Shown: one piece after another, positions 35,738-45,186 of the stretch
Layout of the letters: every line of letters begins with the position of its first letter
How positions within the stretch are numbered: the stretch's first letter is position 1
Assembly: GCA_964598425.1 (NCBI GenBank)
Contig: CAZRBV010000004.1
Location: 15,602-79,601, forward strand
DNA length: 64,000 nucleotides
Direction of reading: 5' to 3'
DNA from: UBA12567 sp964598425
GTDB lineage: Bacteria > Planctomycetota > Phycisphaerae > Phycisphaerales > SM1A02
Program-made: the position numbers and the translations under genes
The notes under the pieces: generated by a model
What the model saw: the letters and a program-made list of their open reading frames with translations, nothing else
Databases searched by the model: none
Told to the model about the DNA's origin: nothing

Positions 35738-36364
35738 TCAGGTGAATTGCACTTTTGGAGCTTCCTTCTGAGCTGCATCTTCGATCTCGAATGAAGATGC
35801 CTCAGAGAAGTTGAACATGCCCGCGATGATGTTCGAGGGGAACGTCTCTCGTTTGGTGTTGTACACCATGACCGAGTCGTTGTACGCCTGCCGAGAGAAT
35901 GCCACCTTGTTCTCAGTGCTGGTGAGTTCTTCCTGCACCTGCATCATATTGGCGCTGGCTTTGAGGTCCGGATAGGCCTCCACCGCGACGTTCAGACTTC
36001 CCAGAGCGCTCGCGAGGGCACCTTCTGCGCCGGAGAGGCTCTTCATCGCAGCGCCATCGGTCGGGTCGAGTCCAACCGCCTTCGCAGCGGCCAAAGCCTG
36101 ATTCCTCGCCTCGGTGACAGCTTCGAGCGTTCCAGCCTCGTGCTTCATGTATCCCTTGGCAGTTTCAACCAGATTCGGAATCAGGTCATACCGCCGTTTG
36201 AGTTGCACATCAATCTGGGCCCATGCATTCTTGACCCGATTGCGAAGCGACACCAGTGCGTTGTAAATCGCAATGATCATGACAATCAGAAGGAGCAGAA
36301 GTCCGCCAAGAACGATAAACACGATCGCAACCCCGGCGAGGGCCAACATAGACGTCGTCAACAT
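35738..36364 (-). CDS. lemA: LemA family protein
   Basis: A 208-aa protein with one N-terminal membrane helix (about 8-35) and a cytoplasmic or periplasmic helical bundle. The conserved stretches L-K-R-R-Y-D-L-I-P-N-L-V near 57-68, L-T-S-T-E-N-K-V-A-F-S-R near 149-160 and Y-N-D-S-V are the LemA signature. It is paired with the downstream M48 protease, as in many bacteria; the exact role is unknown, possibly as adaptor or anchor for the protease. Confidence 0.93.
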   Translation of the reverse strand: MLTTSMLALAGVAIVFIVLGGLLLLLIVMIIAIYNALVSLRNRVKNAWAQIDVQLKRRYDLIPNLVETAKGYMKHEAGTLEAVTEARNQALAAAKAVGLDPTDGAAMKSLSGAEGALASALGSLNVAVEAYPDLKASANMMQVQEELTSTENKVAFSRQAYNDSVMVYNTKRETFPSNIIAGMFNFSEASSFEIEDAAQKEAPKVQFT

Positions 36365-36407
36365 GTCAATTCACCTTTCCCGTCAACTCCAATGCGCCGC
36401 CCCGACC

Positions 36408-38489
36408 TCACTGATCAGACTCCAGCAGATACGGCGACATCATAATCACTGATCCGTCGACCAGCGCCGCTGGCACATCGTCAGATGACCACGGTCCAAC
36501 GCCCCCGTGAATGAGAACATCGGATGGCTTGTGGTCTGGATCAGGACGGTGATACTCCCAGCCCATACCCGGATGGAGCGGGTTTTCAAGCGTTGGCTGA
36601 TCGAGGTAGTGCTCATCAACCAGAACATCCAGAGACTCAGGCCAATCCCCCGTGTCGGCCTGATACGCAATGCAAGCCATTGCAAGCACCCTGGCATGGA
36701 CTTTCGCTTCGGTGTTCCTGGCAGCATCGCGAGCAGATTCAATCGCTGGCAACGCGACGCCAAGTGCCACCGGCGCAACGAGTGGAAGCATTGATGCAAT
36801 ATTCGCAGCAAGGCCGGTCACCAGTACATTGACGCTTGAGTCACAGGTTCCTGCGTACACCAGATCATCGCCTTGAGTACGAACTGTCAGCACACACGGG
36901 CTCGCCCCCTCAATGAGTTCGGCATACGGTGGCATGACAAGAGGAATGCCTGTGCTGGCATCGGTGCGAGGCCGCGTGTAGTTCGAGATCGCATTCATGA
37001 TTCCGGTGGCGATTCCGTATCCGTCGGCAAGTTGAGACGGAATATCGGTGAAATGCACCTGAACCGCTCCGATCGCATCGCGCCCGACCGCCGAAGCGAA
37101 TCGCGGGTTGTCCATGATCGAGGTCTTGCTTCCAAGCTGGCGACAGGCCGCAACCATCGCCTGTGGTGTCAGCGTCGCAAGGAGCCAGTCGCCCCGTACG
37201 ACGAGCGAGAGCTCAAATGGAACCGGCACGCCCGGGAAAGTCAGCGAAATGACTTCGCCACAGTCAGGATGAGACCACGAAGACAGCTGCACGTAGCCCT
37301 GCGTCATCGGCGCTGCCATGGCATTGACTCGAGCCGATAGAGTTCCGAGCGTCGTCGCCATGCCATCGGCGTTGGATAGACCGATCGCCATCACGCCACT
37401 CATCAGCCCGCCGCCACCGGTCGAAACCGATCGGTACATGGCGAACGAGTCTCCGAGATAGTCGATCAATTCAGTTTTCGGATCGACGCCAAGCATCATC
37501 TTGGCCTGCTGTCGAGCCATATCCGATGCCTTGATTGGCTCGCCACCCGGCCCCTCGCCCATGGGAGGCGCAAAACTGTCGGCCATCGCCAGCAAACCAC
37601 CGAGGAAGGTCTTGAGATTGAATCGACTCACTTGCACATCAACGGCGTCTGCAGGAATGACCTGCAGATTCGCCCGCTGGATGCCCTCGGCAACGAGATC
37701 GCTGCCAAAGTGTTTGCCGTAGTTGGCGATGCGGCCGCCGATGTGCATCAGATTGTCACCGCGACCCATCGCGAACTCGATCCGCATGGCGTCCGGGCCC
37801 ATGATGCCGAAACTGGACATGAAGGCAGCCGCCTGAGGCTCGAACATCGCAGCCACACCAAGAATTGGTTGCATGGCGCTGAAGTCCACGATCGCGCCCA
37901 TGAGTGGATCGACCCCTGCGGGCAAACCGCAGCCAGACCAGTCAATCGCCCCGAACTGCGGGTCTGCATTGACCACAAAAACAGCCTGACCATCCTCCGA
38001 GCCAAACACGACCGGCGGTCCTTGATTGGGTGCCACCAGGGTTGTCATGAGTCCGGGATGAGCCTCCGATGGCCCGACGGGTGGAGCGCCTGTCAAACTC
38101 ATCACATGCCGCAGGCGATTGATGAGTTCCTCTGCAGATACACCAGCATTCCCGCGTGAAGACACAGAGAGTCCGAACGGCATCTGCGGGTCTACCGGTC
38201 CACTCGCCATCGTCATTCGCATGTCAAGTTCACTCATCGCAACCGATGCAAGCAGGTTGGCGATCGCGGCGCCTCGCTCTCCAGCGTCGGGCGGCAGGCT
38301 CAGGCCGTTCTGCTCCATCATGACCAGCGCGGCGTGCAAGTTCGCATCCTTGGGGTCATCCAGAATGCCGTCGATGCCAGCCGAGTACAGGACGATCGCA
38401 TCAGTCGCCGTGGCATCTGCAGATACTGCAGGAACAGACAACACGCCCGCCGCAATTGCGGCCCCGACACGTACAACGCGATTCAACAT
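36408..38489 (-). CDS. Secreted protein of unknown function with a pseudopilin-like C-terminal segment
   Basis: A protein of 693 aa that I cannot assign. The start at 38489 has AGGAGA 7 nt upstream and opens a clear signal peptide ending near V-S-A-D-A. The main body (about 30-560) is Met- and Gly-rich alpha/beta. Near the C-terminus a hydrophobic stretch runs into A-L-P-A-I-E-S-A-R-D-A-A-R, then a region with Y-Q-A-D-T-G-D-W-P and P-L-H-P-G-M-G-W. This pattern resembles planctomycete pseudopilin-like proteins. It lies just upstream of lemA and M48 in the same direction (gap 43 nt), so it may be a client or partner of that protease pair. Confidence 0.72.
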   Translation of the reverse strand: MLNRVVRVGAAIAAGVLSVPAVSADATATDAIVLYSAGIDGILDDPKDANLHAALVMMEQNGLSLPPDAGERGAAIANLLASVAMSELDMRMTMASGPVDPQMPFGLSVSSRGNAGVSAEELINRLRHVMSLTGAPPVGPSEAHPGLMTTLVAPNQGPPVVFGSEDGQAVFVVNADPQFGAIDWSGCGLPAGVDPLMGAIVDFSAMQPILGVAAMFEPQAAAFMSSFGIMGPDAMRIEFAMGRGDNLMHIGGRIANYGKHFGSDLVAEGIQRANLQVIPADAVDVQVSRFNLKTFLGGLLAMADSFAPPMGEGPGGEPIKASDMARQQAKMMLGVDPKTELIDYLGDSFAMYRSVSTGGGGLMSGVMAIGLSNADGMATTLGTLSARVNAMAAPMTQGYVQLSSWSHPDCGEVISLTFPGVPVPFELSLVVRGDWLLATLTPQAMVAACRQLGSKTSIMDNPRFASAVGRDAIGAVQVHFTDIPSQLADGYGIATGIMNAISNYTRPRTDASTGIPLVMPPYAELIEGASPCVLTVRTQGDDLVYAGTCDSSVNVLVTGLAANIASMLPLVAPVALGVALPAIESARDAARNTEAKVHARVLAMACIAYQADTGDWPESLDVLVDEHYLDQPTLENPLHPGMGWEYHRPDPDHKPSDVLIHGGVGPWSSDDVPAALVDGSVIMMSPYLLESDQ

Positions 38490-38592
38490 GTGAAGTTCTC
38501 CTGTTCCCTCAACCCAACGTGGAATCTGACCCACGCATTGGCGCAGAGAGTCAGGATACCACTCGCTCGTTGGGAAAACCGTTCGCCCCTTT

Positions 38593-40458
38593 TCAGGTGC
38601 GGCGAAGCACGAGCATGCTCAGATCATCGTCGACATGTCCACCATGCCACCGCTCAGCGATCTCAATCCCCTGTGCAGCAACAGTTTGCGCGACTTCCTG
38701 CGGGCGCTCGCAAAGCCCGGCAGCCAGCCCTTCCGTTCCGAGCATGTCGCCGCTGGCATTGCGAGCTTCGGTGATTCCGTCGGTGTAGAACGCCAGCCAA
38801 TCTCCAGGTGCCAACGCACCTCGCCGCGACGTCCACACGCCATCAGCCACGACTCCGAGCAATGGTCCCGTCGAGTCGCCTTCCTCCCTCACCGATCCGG
38901 CTGCGCACACAAGCGCCGGCAAGTGCCCGGCAGAGACAATCTCAAAGGTCCCCTCGGCCAGGTGATATCGAGCGATGACACCGGTCACGAACACCTGACG
39001 CTCGTTGTCATCACACAACTCGACATTCGTGCGCGACACGACATCAACAAGCGGGACATCAGGGTCGTCAAACTGCCGAAGAAGCGTCATGGCTCGGACC
39101 ATCACAAGCGCCGCGGGCATTCCCGATCCAGCCACGTCCGCAAGCACGACTGTCAACACACCATCCCGGACCCAGTAGTCGTAGAAGTCACCTGCAACAT
39201 GACGCGCTGCGACGTTTACTGCAAAGAGGTCAACTTCGGGATAGTCCGGGAGCACTGGATCATCGTGGGGAAGCATCTGCTCCTGGATCTCACGCGCTAC
39301 CTCGAGTTCCTGATCGACGCGCTGCTTTGCGGCTTCTGCCGCAGCGACCTCATGCACCGTCGCCTCAAGCCTGCGGGTCATGGTGTTGAAGTCAACGGCC
39401 AGGGTGCCAAGCTCATCTCTTCGACGGATGCGCTCGACGGTGGCCCCGAGTTCGCCACTTGAGACGCGACCGACCGCCGCGCCGAGACGACGCACATCTC
39501 CGGTCAGGCGAAGCCCGGTTGTCAGAACAATCGCCGCCATGATCAACCCACCGATCACCAGCACCGCGACATTGCGCGCCAGTTGCCACCGGACCGGCCC
39601 AAGCACCTCGTGTTCCGACATGGCCGCAGCAAAGACCCAATCGGTGGTGGGGATGGGCTCTACTGCGATGATGTGCGGCTTGCCATCCGGCCATGCTGGC
39701 TCGCGGATGAGCGTCGCGGGCTGGGTCTTCGCCAACGCAGTAGGCGCACCACCCTTAGCAACGGGCTTCGTGATGTTGTCCGGATTCGGATTCGAGATGA
39801 AGCGATCATCCGGGCCGACAAGGTATCCGAGCGTGTGTGTGAACTCTCCGATCGAGAGCCGCTCCTGAAGCGGAAGGAGCGGTACGTCCAGCGACACCAC
39901 GGCCACGACGGCCCCGGCTCGAAGCACGGGTACAGAATACGACACAAGCAGACCGCCAAAGACAGGTCCGTCATAGGGCGCCGTCCACCCGCCCTTGCCA
40001 TCATCGGCAACGCGATACCAGCTGCTCTGTGTGTAGTTCGGTTGCCCTTCGCGCTCGTATTCCTCCTTGAGATCACGTCGATGCATGACGCCATCCCGCT
40101 GCCACACATACGGCGCGGCGGGCTCATCACCGTCCACCTCATCCGGATTCCACGCTATCGACGCGCCTTCCACGAGCGGAACACGCCTCACCAGCTCTTC
40201 GAGCAGCGACCAGACGCGTTCACCCTTGAGCTCCGGCGCGTGGGTGAGCGCGGCCGATCCTGCGTGGGCTACGTGCATGGCCCGTGCCAGATCGCCATCA
40301 ATCTCCCTTGCCGTCGCCTGCGTCAGCAGAAGCGCTCGCTCCTTGGCCGCAGCTAAGGCGAGATCACGCATCGCATCAAATTGCGTCCATCCGATGACAA
40401 CGAACACAGCCGTCAGCGGAAGCACAAGCAGCACGAGGAGTTTCAATCGAAGCGTCAT
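38593..40458 (-). CDS. Membrane-bound PP2C-type (SpoIIE/RsbU-like) serine phosphatase with extracellular sensor
   Basis: A 621-aa signalling protein. A first membrane helix (about 4-25) is followed by a periplasmic dCache-like sensor (about 30-285). A second helix (about 290-312) leads into HAMP (about 312-365), a short coiled coil with E-L-E-V-A-R-E-I-Q-E-Q-M-L-P, and a SpoIIE-type phosphatase domain (about 400-615). The latter carries the metal-binding aspartates in G-D-F-Y-D-Y and L-A-D-V-A-G-S-G and a late D-G-I-T-E-A. Such proteins normally dephosphorylate an anti-sigma-factor antagonist; no such partner is adjacent. It overlaps pgl by ATGA and ends the pentose phosphate operon. Confidence 0.92.
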   Translation of the reverse strand: MTLRLKLLVLLVLPLTAVFVVIGWTQFDAMRDLALAAAKERALLLTQATAREIDGDLARAMHVAHAGSAALTHAPELKGERVWSLLEELVRRVPLVEGASIAWNPDEVDGDEPAAPYVWQRDGVMHRRDLKEEYEREGQPNYTQSSWYRVADDGKGGWTAPYDGPVFGGLLVSYSVPVLRAGAVVAVVSLDVPLLPLQERLSIGEFTHTLGYLVGPDDRFISNPNPDNITKPVAKGGAPTALAKTQPATLIREPAWPDGKPHIIAVEPIPTTDWVFAAAMSEHEVLGPVRWQLARNVAVLVIGGLIMAAIVLTTGLRLTGDVRRLGAAVGRVSSGELGATVERIRRRDELGTLAVDFNTMTRRLEATVHEVAAAEAAKQRVDQELEVAREIQEQMLPHDDPVLPDYPEVDLFAVNVAARHVAGDFYDYWVRDGVLTVVLADVAGSGMPAALVMVRAMTLLRQFDDPDVPLVDVVSRTNVELCDDNERQVFVTGVIARYHLAEGTFEIVSAGHLPALVCAAGSVREEGDSTGPLLGVVADGVWTSRRGALAPGDWLAFYTDGITEARNASGDMLGTEGLAAGLCERPQEVAQTVAAQGIEIAERWHGGHVDDDLSMLVLRRT

Positions 40459-41180
40459 GGGAGCAGGCTCGCCGCTGCAGCGTCTGCAAAGGCCCTTGCG
40501 TTTCGCCGAGGGACTCTTCCGGCAGGAATCGACTCATCGCCCTGAACCAGACGCGCAAACATGCCGGCCTTGTCCTCACCCTGCACGTGCCACACAATCT
40601 GACGGGCCGATGCAATCGACGGGAACGTCATCGTCATTCGCCTCCGGCCCGCGTGTGGCCGCGCCGTCACGACAACTCCTTGTGTACACGCGCCAGCCGC
40701 TTCATCTTCCGGAAAGAGGGAGGCCGTATGCCCGTCCGCGCCGAGTCCGAGATGAACGATGTCTGGGCCCCGACCGCTCGTCAGCTCACGCAGGAGTCCG
40801 TCGTACGAAGCCGCCGCTGCGCTCAAGTCATCTGACTCGACCGGCATCGGATGAAGATTCTCGCTCGGAATGACGGGGCCGAACACCCGAGCCGCAGCCG
40901 TCCAATTCCGCTCATCGCTTCCTGCGGGCGCAATCCGCTCATCGACTTGCACGATGTGTACGCGACTCCACTGGACATCACGCCGGGCGGCAAGCATGCT
41001 GAACATGGCCCATGGCGACCGGCCACCACTTACCGCCAGTACCGCCGTTCCGTCGAAGGTGAGCTCCACCAGTACACCTGCGATCCACTCGGCACCATGC
41101 GCCGCGAGCGAACCTGCGTCCTGGAAGACAAGAACTTCAAGATCGCCCGATCCGTCCCTCGATGTATCCGCTTCAGGCAT
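40455..41180 (-). CDS. pgl: 6-phosphogluconolactonase
   Basis: A 241-aa sugar lactonase of the NagB/DevB type that hydrolyses 6-phosphogluconolactone. A-V-S-G-G-R-S-P is near 47-54, Q-V-D-E-R-I-A-P near 77-84 and G-L-G-A-D-G-H-T-A-S-L-F-P near 143-155 (family signature). The start at 41180 overlaps the zwf stop codon as TGATG; the frame is open to 41228 but that part is inside zwf. It is coupled to zwf upstream and the phosphatase downstream. Confidence 0.94.
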   Translation of the reverse strand: MPEADTSRDGSGDLEVLVFQDAGSLAAHGAEWIAGVLVELTFDGTAVLAVSGGRSPWAMFSMLAARRDVQWSRVHIVQVDERIAPAGSDERNWTAAARVFGPVIPSENLHPMPVESDDLSAAAASYDGLLRELTSGRGPDIVHLGLGADGHTASLFPEDEAAGACTQGVVVTARPHAGRRRMTMTFPSIASARQIVWHVQGEDKAGMFARLVQGDESIPAGRVPRRNARAFADAAAASLLP

Positions 41181-42586
41181 CAACTCTCTGGAGCGCGAGC
41201 CCGAACGGGGCTCAACGGATCGTGCCATGCATTGTGGCCAACAACGAGTTTCCGAGCTTCCAGCGGCCCCCAGGTCCCCGGCTGATAGTCGTAGAGATGT
41301 GTATTCGCTGCGAGTACCGGATCAACAATGCCCCAAGCAGTCTCCACCTCATCGACCCTCGCGAACAGCCCGGCCTGCCCCTCCATGGCATCTTCGATCA
41401 ACCGCTCGTACGCGGACATTTCATCCGGCTCCTGGTGAACTGCGATCATCTCGATCTGCTCACCGGTCATTGCCTCACCCGACTTCTTCGCCCGCGCCCC
41501 GATCGAAATCGTCGTAAACGGCTTGAACTGAAACCGAAAGTAGTTTCTCTCACAGTCCGTTGTGTCTTCGAACAGGGCTTGAGGCGGCCGACGCAAGTCC
41601 ACCAGAACTTCCGTTGCAGTTACGGGCATCTTCTTGCCAACTCGCACGAGAAACGGCACACCGGCCCATCGCCATGAATCGATGTGAAACCGCACTGCCG
41701 CGTAGGTTTCGGTCCTTGAGTCAGGATGCACCCCTGCTTCTTTCAAGAAGCCTCGATAGCGTCCACGGACCACCTCGTTCGGGGTCAATGGCCTCATAGA
41801 TCTCAGCACCCGAACTTTGGCATCACGCAGTGACTCGTCGTCAGATGCCGCGGGCGGGTCCATCGCCAGAAGCGCGACCATTTGCATCATGTGATTTTGA
41901 ATGACGTCGCGAATGGCGCCAGCCTCGTCATAGAAGGCCCCCCGCCCCTCGACGCCGAAGTCCTCGGCCATTGTGATCTGCACACTGCGAACGTGTTCGC
42001 GATTCCAGATCGGCTCCAGGAAGCGATTGCCGAACCTGAAATAGGTCAGGTTCAGGAGCGGCTCCTTGCCGAGATAGTGGTCGATTCGATAGACCCGTTC
42101 CTCGGGGAACACCGCATGGAGTTCCTCGTTCAGTCGGATTGCCGACTCAAGATCCCGTCCAAAGGGCTTCTCAACGACAACCGATGCGCCTGCGGCGCAG
42201 CCACCGGCCGCAATATTCGCGGTCACCATCCCAAAGATGCTCGGCGGAACAGCGAGGTAGTGCAGCGGATGTTTGGCGTCGCCAAGTGCCTCTCGAAGTC
42301 GCTTGAAACTCGCCGGATCGGAGTAGTCTCCGAGTACATACTGAAGGCGCCCTGCGAATCTCTCAAACACTGCATCATCTATCTCGCCGCCGCCAAACCG
42401 CTCGATACCGTCCCGTGCTCTCACACGGAGATCCTCAAGCGTCATCTCCTGCCTGGCAATACCAACAACCGGCACTTCAAGTGCCCCGCGCTCCTCAAGG
42501 GCGTACAGTGACGGGAAGATTTTCCGATGTGCAAGATCGCCTGTCACACCGAAGATCACCAGGGCATCAGCGCGTTGCCGGCTCAT
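41180..42586 (-). CDS. zwf: Glucose-6-phosphate 1-dehydrogenase
   Basis: A 468-aa enzyme that oxidises glucose 6-phosphate with NAD(P)+, the entry of the oxidative pentose phosphate pathway. The nucleotide loop F-G-V-T-G-D-L-A-H-R-K is at 12-22. E-K-P-F-G-R-D is near 138-144, and the substrate motif R-I-D-H-Y-L-G-K-E is at 167-175 with catalytic H170 region. It overlaps gnd by 4 nt upstream and shares one base with pgl downstream. Confidence 0.97.
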   Translation of the reverse strand: MSRQRADALVIFGVTGDLAHRKIFPSLYALEERGALEVPVVGIARQEMTLEDLRVRARDGIERFGGGEIDDAVFERFAGRLQYVLGDYSDPASFKRLREALGDAKHPLHYLAVPPSIFGMVTANIAAGGCAAGASVVVEKPFGRDLESAIRLNEELHAVFPEERVYRIDHYLGKEPLLNLTYFRFGNRFLEPIWNREHVRSVQITMAEDFGVEGRGAFYDEAGAIRDVIQNHMMQMVALLAMDPPAASDDESLRDAKVRVLRSMRPLTPNEVVRGRYRGFLKEAGVHPDSRTETYAAVRFHIDSWRWAGVPFLVRVGKKMPVTATEVLVDLRRPPQALFEDTTDCERNYFRFQFKPFTTISIGARAKKSGEAMTGEQIEMIAVHQEPDEMSAYERLIEDAMEGQAGLFARVDEVETAWGIVDPVLAANTHLYDYQPGTWGPLEARKLVVGHNAWHDPLSPVRARAPES

Positions 42587-43596
42587 GCCTCTTTCTCGAC
42601 ATGACCACCAAACTGGTGTCGCATGGCAGACAGCACCCGCCGACCAAACTCGTCTTCACCCCGCGAGGCAAACCTCTGGAACAGAGCTGCAGCAAGCACC
42701 GGCGCTGGTGATCCTGTCTCGATCGCAGCCTCAAGAGTCCATCGCCCTTCGCCTGAATCTGAAACCCGACCTGCAAAAGAATCGAGCGCTGGATCTTCAT
42801 GCAGCGCTGCTGCGGTGAGATCCAGAAGCCAGGATCCAATCACGCTTCCCCTCCTCCACAATTCAGTAATCGCCGGAAGATCCAGCTCATATTGAAAGGC
42901 CTCTGGTGCTCTCAGCGGGGTCGTTTCCGCGTCGTGCTGTTGTGATCCGGTTCCCGCAGACGCGTGCGCCAATACGCCAAGACCTTCGGCATAGGCCGCC
43001 ATCAATCCGTATTCAATTCCATTGTGAACCATCTTGACAAAGTGGCCCGCGCCGCTTGGGCCGCAGTGCAGCCATCCCTGTTCGGCCGGTGGTGGTGTCC
43101 CATCCAGCCCTGGAGTCCGCGACGCCGCCTCCACGCCTGGCGCAAGCGTCTCCAGCGCAGGCTGAAGATGCGCCACGGCAAGTTCGTCCCCGCCGACCAT
43201 CAGGCAATACCCGCGATCCTGCCCCCACACGCCACCGCTCACGCCAGCATCCACGTAGCGGACACCGCGCTCCCCAAGCGCCGCATGCCGAGTGAGATCA
43301 TCACGCCACATACTGTTGCCGCCGTCTACGAGTACGTCGCCCTCACTGAGATGCGGAGCGACGTTGTCAATAACCGTATCAACGAGCCCCGCCGGAACCA
43401 TCATCCAGACTGCCCTGGGTGACTTCAGCACAGCGGCCATCGCCTCAACTGACGCAACCGGAGTCGCTCCATCTGAAGCGAGTTCCGATACGGCGTCCTG
43501 ATTGACGTCCCACACAACACACTCATGGCCCGCGGCAAGCAGACGCCGCACCATGCCCGCTCCCATTCTCCCTAGACCAATCATCCCGATCTGCAT
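42583..43596 (-). CDS. gnd: 6-phosphogluconate dehydrogenase, decarboxylating (short NAD-type)
   Basis: A 337-aa enzyme that converts 6-phosphogluconate to ribulose 5-phosphate and CO2. The start at 43596 is chosen because the Rossmann strand (G-M-I-G-L-G-R-M-G) begins at residue 4 and GGGAG lies upstream; the frame is open to 43686. G-A-G-H-F-V-K-M-V-H-N-G-I-E-Y near 175-190 is the catalytic lysine block. The length matches the short NAD-preferring type rather than the 470-residue NADP type. It overlaps zwf by ATGA. Confidence 0.95.
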   Translation of the reverse strand: MQIGMIGLGRMGAGMVRRLLAAGHECVVWDVNQDAVSELASDGATPVASVEAMAAVLKSPRAVWMMVPAGLVDTVIDNVAPHLSEGDVLVDGGNSMWRDDLTRHAALGERGVRYVDAGVSGGVWGQDRGYCLMVGGDELAVAHLQPALETLAPGVEAASRTPGLDGTPPPAEQGWLHCGPSGAGHFVKMVHNGIEYGLMAAYAEGLGVLAHASAGTGSQQHDAETTPLRAPEAFQYELDLPAITELWRRGSVIGSWLLDLTAAALHEDPALDSFAGRVSDSGEGRWTLEAAIETGSPAPVLAAALFQRFASRGEDEFGRRVLSAMRHQFGGHVEKEA

Positions 43597-43612
43597 CGAG
43601 GTGCGCTCCCGC

Positions 43613-45130
43613 TCAGGTGGCCTGCAGATTGCCGGCTTTGTTCTCGATCGTCTGGAGCAGATTTCGCCATGACTTGACGAATGCATCGGCGCCGTCAGAT
43701 TGAAGTTTCTCCGCCAGTGCCGCTACGTCTACGCCCGCCGCCTCAAACCCGCCCACAACCGCGTCGGCTTCCGCCCACGATTCGGGACCGAGTGTTCCGG
43801 TGACCTCACCGTGATCGGCGAAGGCCAGCAGCGTAGGCTCGGGAATCGTATTGATGGAATCCTTCGCCACAAGCCCGGAGATGTAGAGCGTGTCCGGAAG
43901 CGACGGATCCTTTGTGCTTGTGCTCGCCATCAGAAGCTTCTGCCGATGGCCGCCTTGAGACTCGATCGCCTTGAATCGTTCGCTTGAGAAGATCTCTTCA
44001 CAGGCACGGTGACACTGTGTGACCACCGCAATGCCCAACCGATTCGAAAGGTCATCTCCGACAAGACTCGCCGTGGGCGTGTCCCAGCGCGACACAAACA
44101 CTGAAGCAACTGAAAACACGTTGGCATCGAGCCCTGCTTCGAGCCTGCGCTCGATTCCTCGCATGTACGCTTCAGCGGCGCGTCGATACTGCGCCTCATT
44201 GAAAATCAGCGTAACGTTGACATTGACCCCTCGGAAGATCAACTCCTCAATCGCTTCAGGCGATTCAGGAGTGCCCGGCACCTTGATCATGAGGTTTGGT
44301 CGACCAGCTCGCTCAAAGAGCGCTGTCCCCTGCTCAATTGTCGTAGCGGCATCTGCCGCAAGAAGCGGCGACACTTCCAATGACACACATCCATCGGTTC
44401 CGCCACTTACATCCCAGGAAGTACGAAGCAAATCGGCGGCTCTGGTCAGATCCTCTAGCGCAAGCGTGAAGAGCGTCTCCTCGGCATCACCCGCACCAAT
44501 AGCTGCGTCGTAGAGATCACTGCCGGAGATCGCTTTGTCGAAGATTGACGGGTTGCTCGTCAGGCCGGTCACACAATTGTCGGCGATGTACTTCGAGAGG
44601 GTGCCGTCATCGAGAATGTCCCGTCGAATGTAATCGAGCCAGACCGCTTGGCCGGCGTCGGCCAAATCATGGAGCGGGTTCATCGTTCGCTTCCTTTCGA
44701 TCTCGATGATCTGCGAGAGCCGTCGGCGGTAACGCTCGGCTGGTTGAAACTCGGCGTTCAGGTACGCGGTGACAATCTCGGTTGCAGGCTCAGGGCCGAT
44801 GACCCGCGTACCGAGTGTGAGGACGTTGGCCGCATCATGCTCGACCATCTGGTGAGCCGTGTAGGTGTCGTGGGCGGTCGCGGCTCGGATGCCGGGAAAT
44901 CGATTGGCGGCCATCGTCATTCCGGCTCCCGACCCACACAGAAGGATGCCGCGCTGCACCCTGCCAGTCATGAGTTCCTGGCAAAGCGCTTCAGCAGCAA
45001 CCGGAAAGTCCACTCGTTCACCCTCTTGGGGCCCCACCAGGATCGGTTCGTGACCGAGCTGACTGACCACCTCGGCGAGGTGTGCCCGCATTTCCAGACC
45101 CGCATGATCTCCCGCCAGTGCAACTCGCAT
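43613..45130 (-). CDS. Fused ribose-5-phosphate isomerase B - transaldolase
   Basis: A 505-aa two-domain enzyme in one open frame. Residues 1 to about 145 are RpiB: A-G-D-H-A-G at 6-11, catalytic C65 in L-C-G-S-G-A-G-M and H-D-T-Y-T-A-H near 95-101. Residues 150-505 are a full-length transaldolase starting M150-N-P-L-H-D-L, with T-S-N-P-S-I-F near 190 and the Schiff-base lysine in L-M-I-K-V-P-G-T near 283. The fusion interconverts ribulose/ribose 5-phosphate and runs the transaldolase step. M150 has an AAAGGAAG ribosome-binding site 6 nt upstream, so free transaldolase may also be made. The start 45130 is chosen over 45169 since RpiB begins M-R-V-A-L-A-G-D. Confidence 0.9.
   Translation of the reverse strand: MRVALAGDHAGLEMRAHLAEVVSQLGHEPILVGPQEGERVDFPVAAEALCQELMTGRVQRGILLCGSGAGMTMAANRFPGIRAATAHDTYTAHQMVEHDAANVLTLGTRVIGPEPATEIVTAYLNAEFQPAERYRRRLSQIIEIERKRTMNPLHDLADAGQAVWLDYIRRDILDDGTLSKYIADNCVTGLTSNPSIFDKAISGSDLYDAAIGAGDAEETLFTLALEDLTRAADLLRTSWDVSGGTDGCVSLEVSPLLAADAATTIEQGTALFERAGRPNLMIKVPGTPESPEAIEELIFRGVNVNVTLIFNEAQYRRAAEAYMRGIERRLEAGLDANVFSVASVFVSRWDTPTASLVGDDLSNRLGIAVVTQCHRACEEIFSSERFKAIESQGGHRQKLLMASTSTKDPSLPDTLYISGLVAKDSINTIPEPTLLAFADHGEVTGTLGPESWAEADAVVGGFEAAGVDVAALAEKLQSDGADAFVKSWRNLLQTIENKAGNLQAT
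44690..44697 (-). promoter_or_regulatory. Internal ribosome-binding site before the transaldolase domain
   Basis: On the minus strand the purine-rich AAAGGAAG lies 6 nt before an in-frame ATG (44683-44681) exactly where the transaldolase domain begins. It may be left over from separate rpiB and tal genes or may still serve internal initiation. Confidence 0.5.
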
Positions 45131-45186
45131 CGCGCGCCTCCAGAGGGCAAGATAACGACCCCGGAGCATCGGCTATCGTGCCTCTT

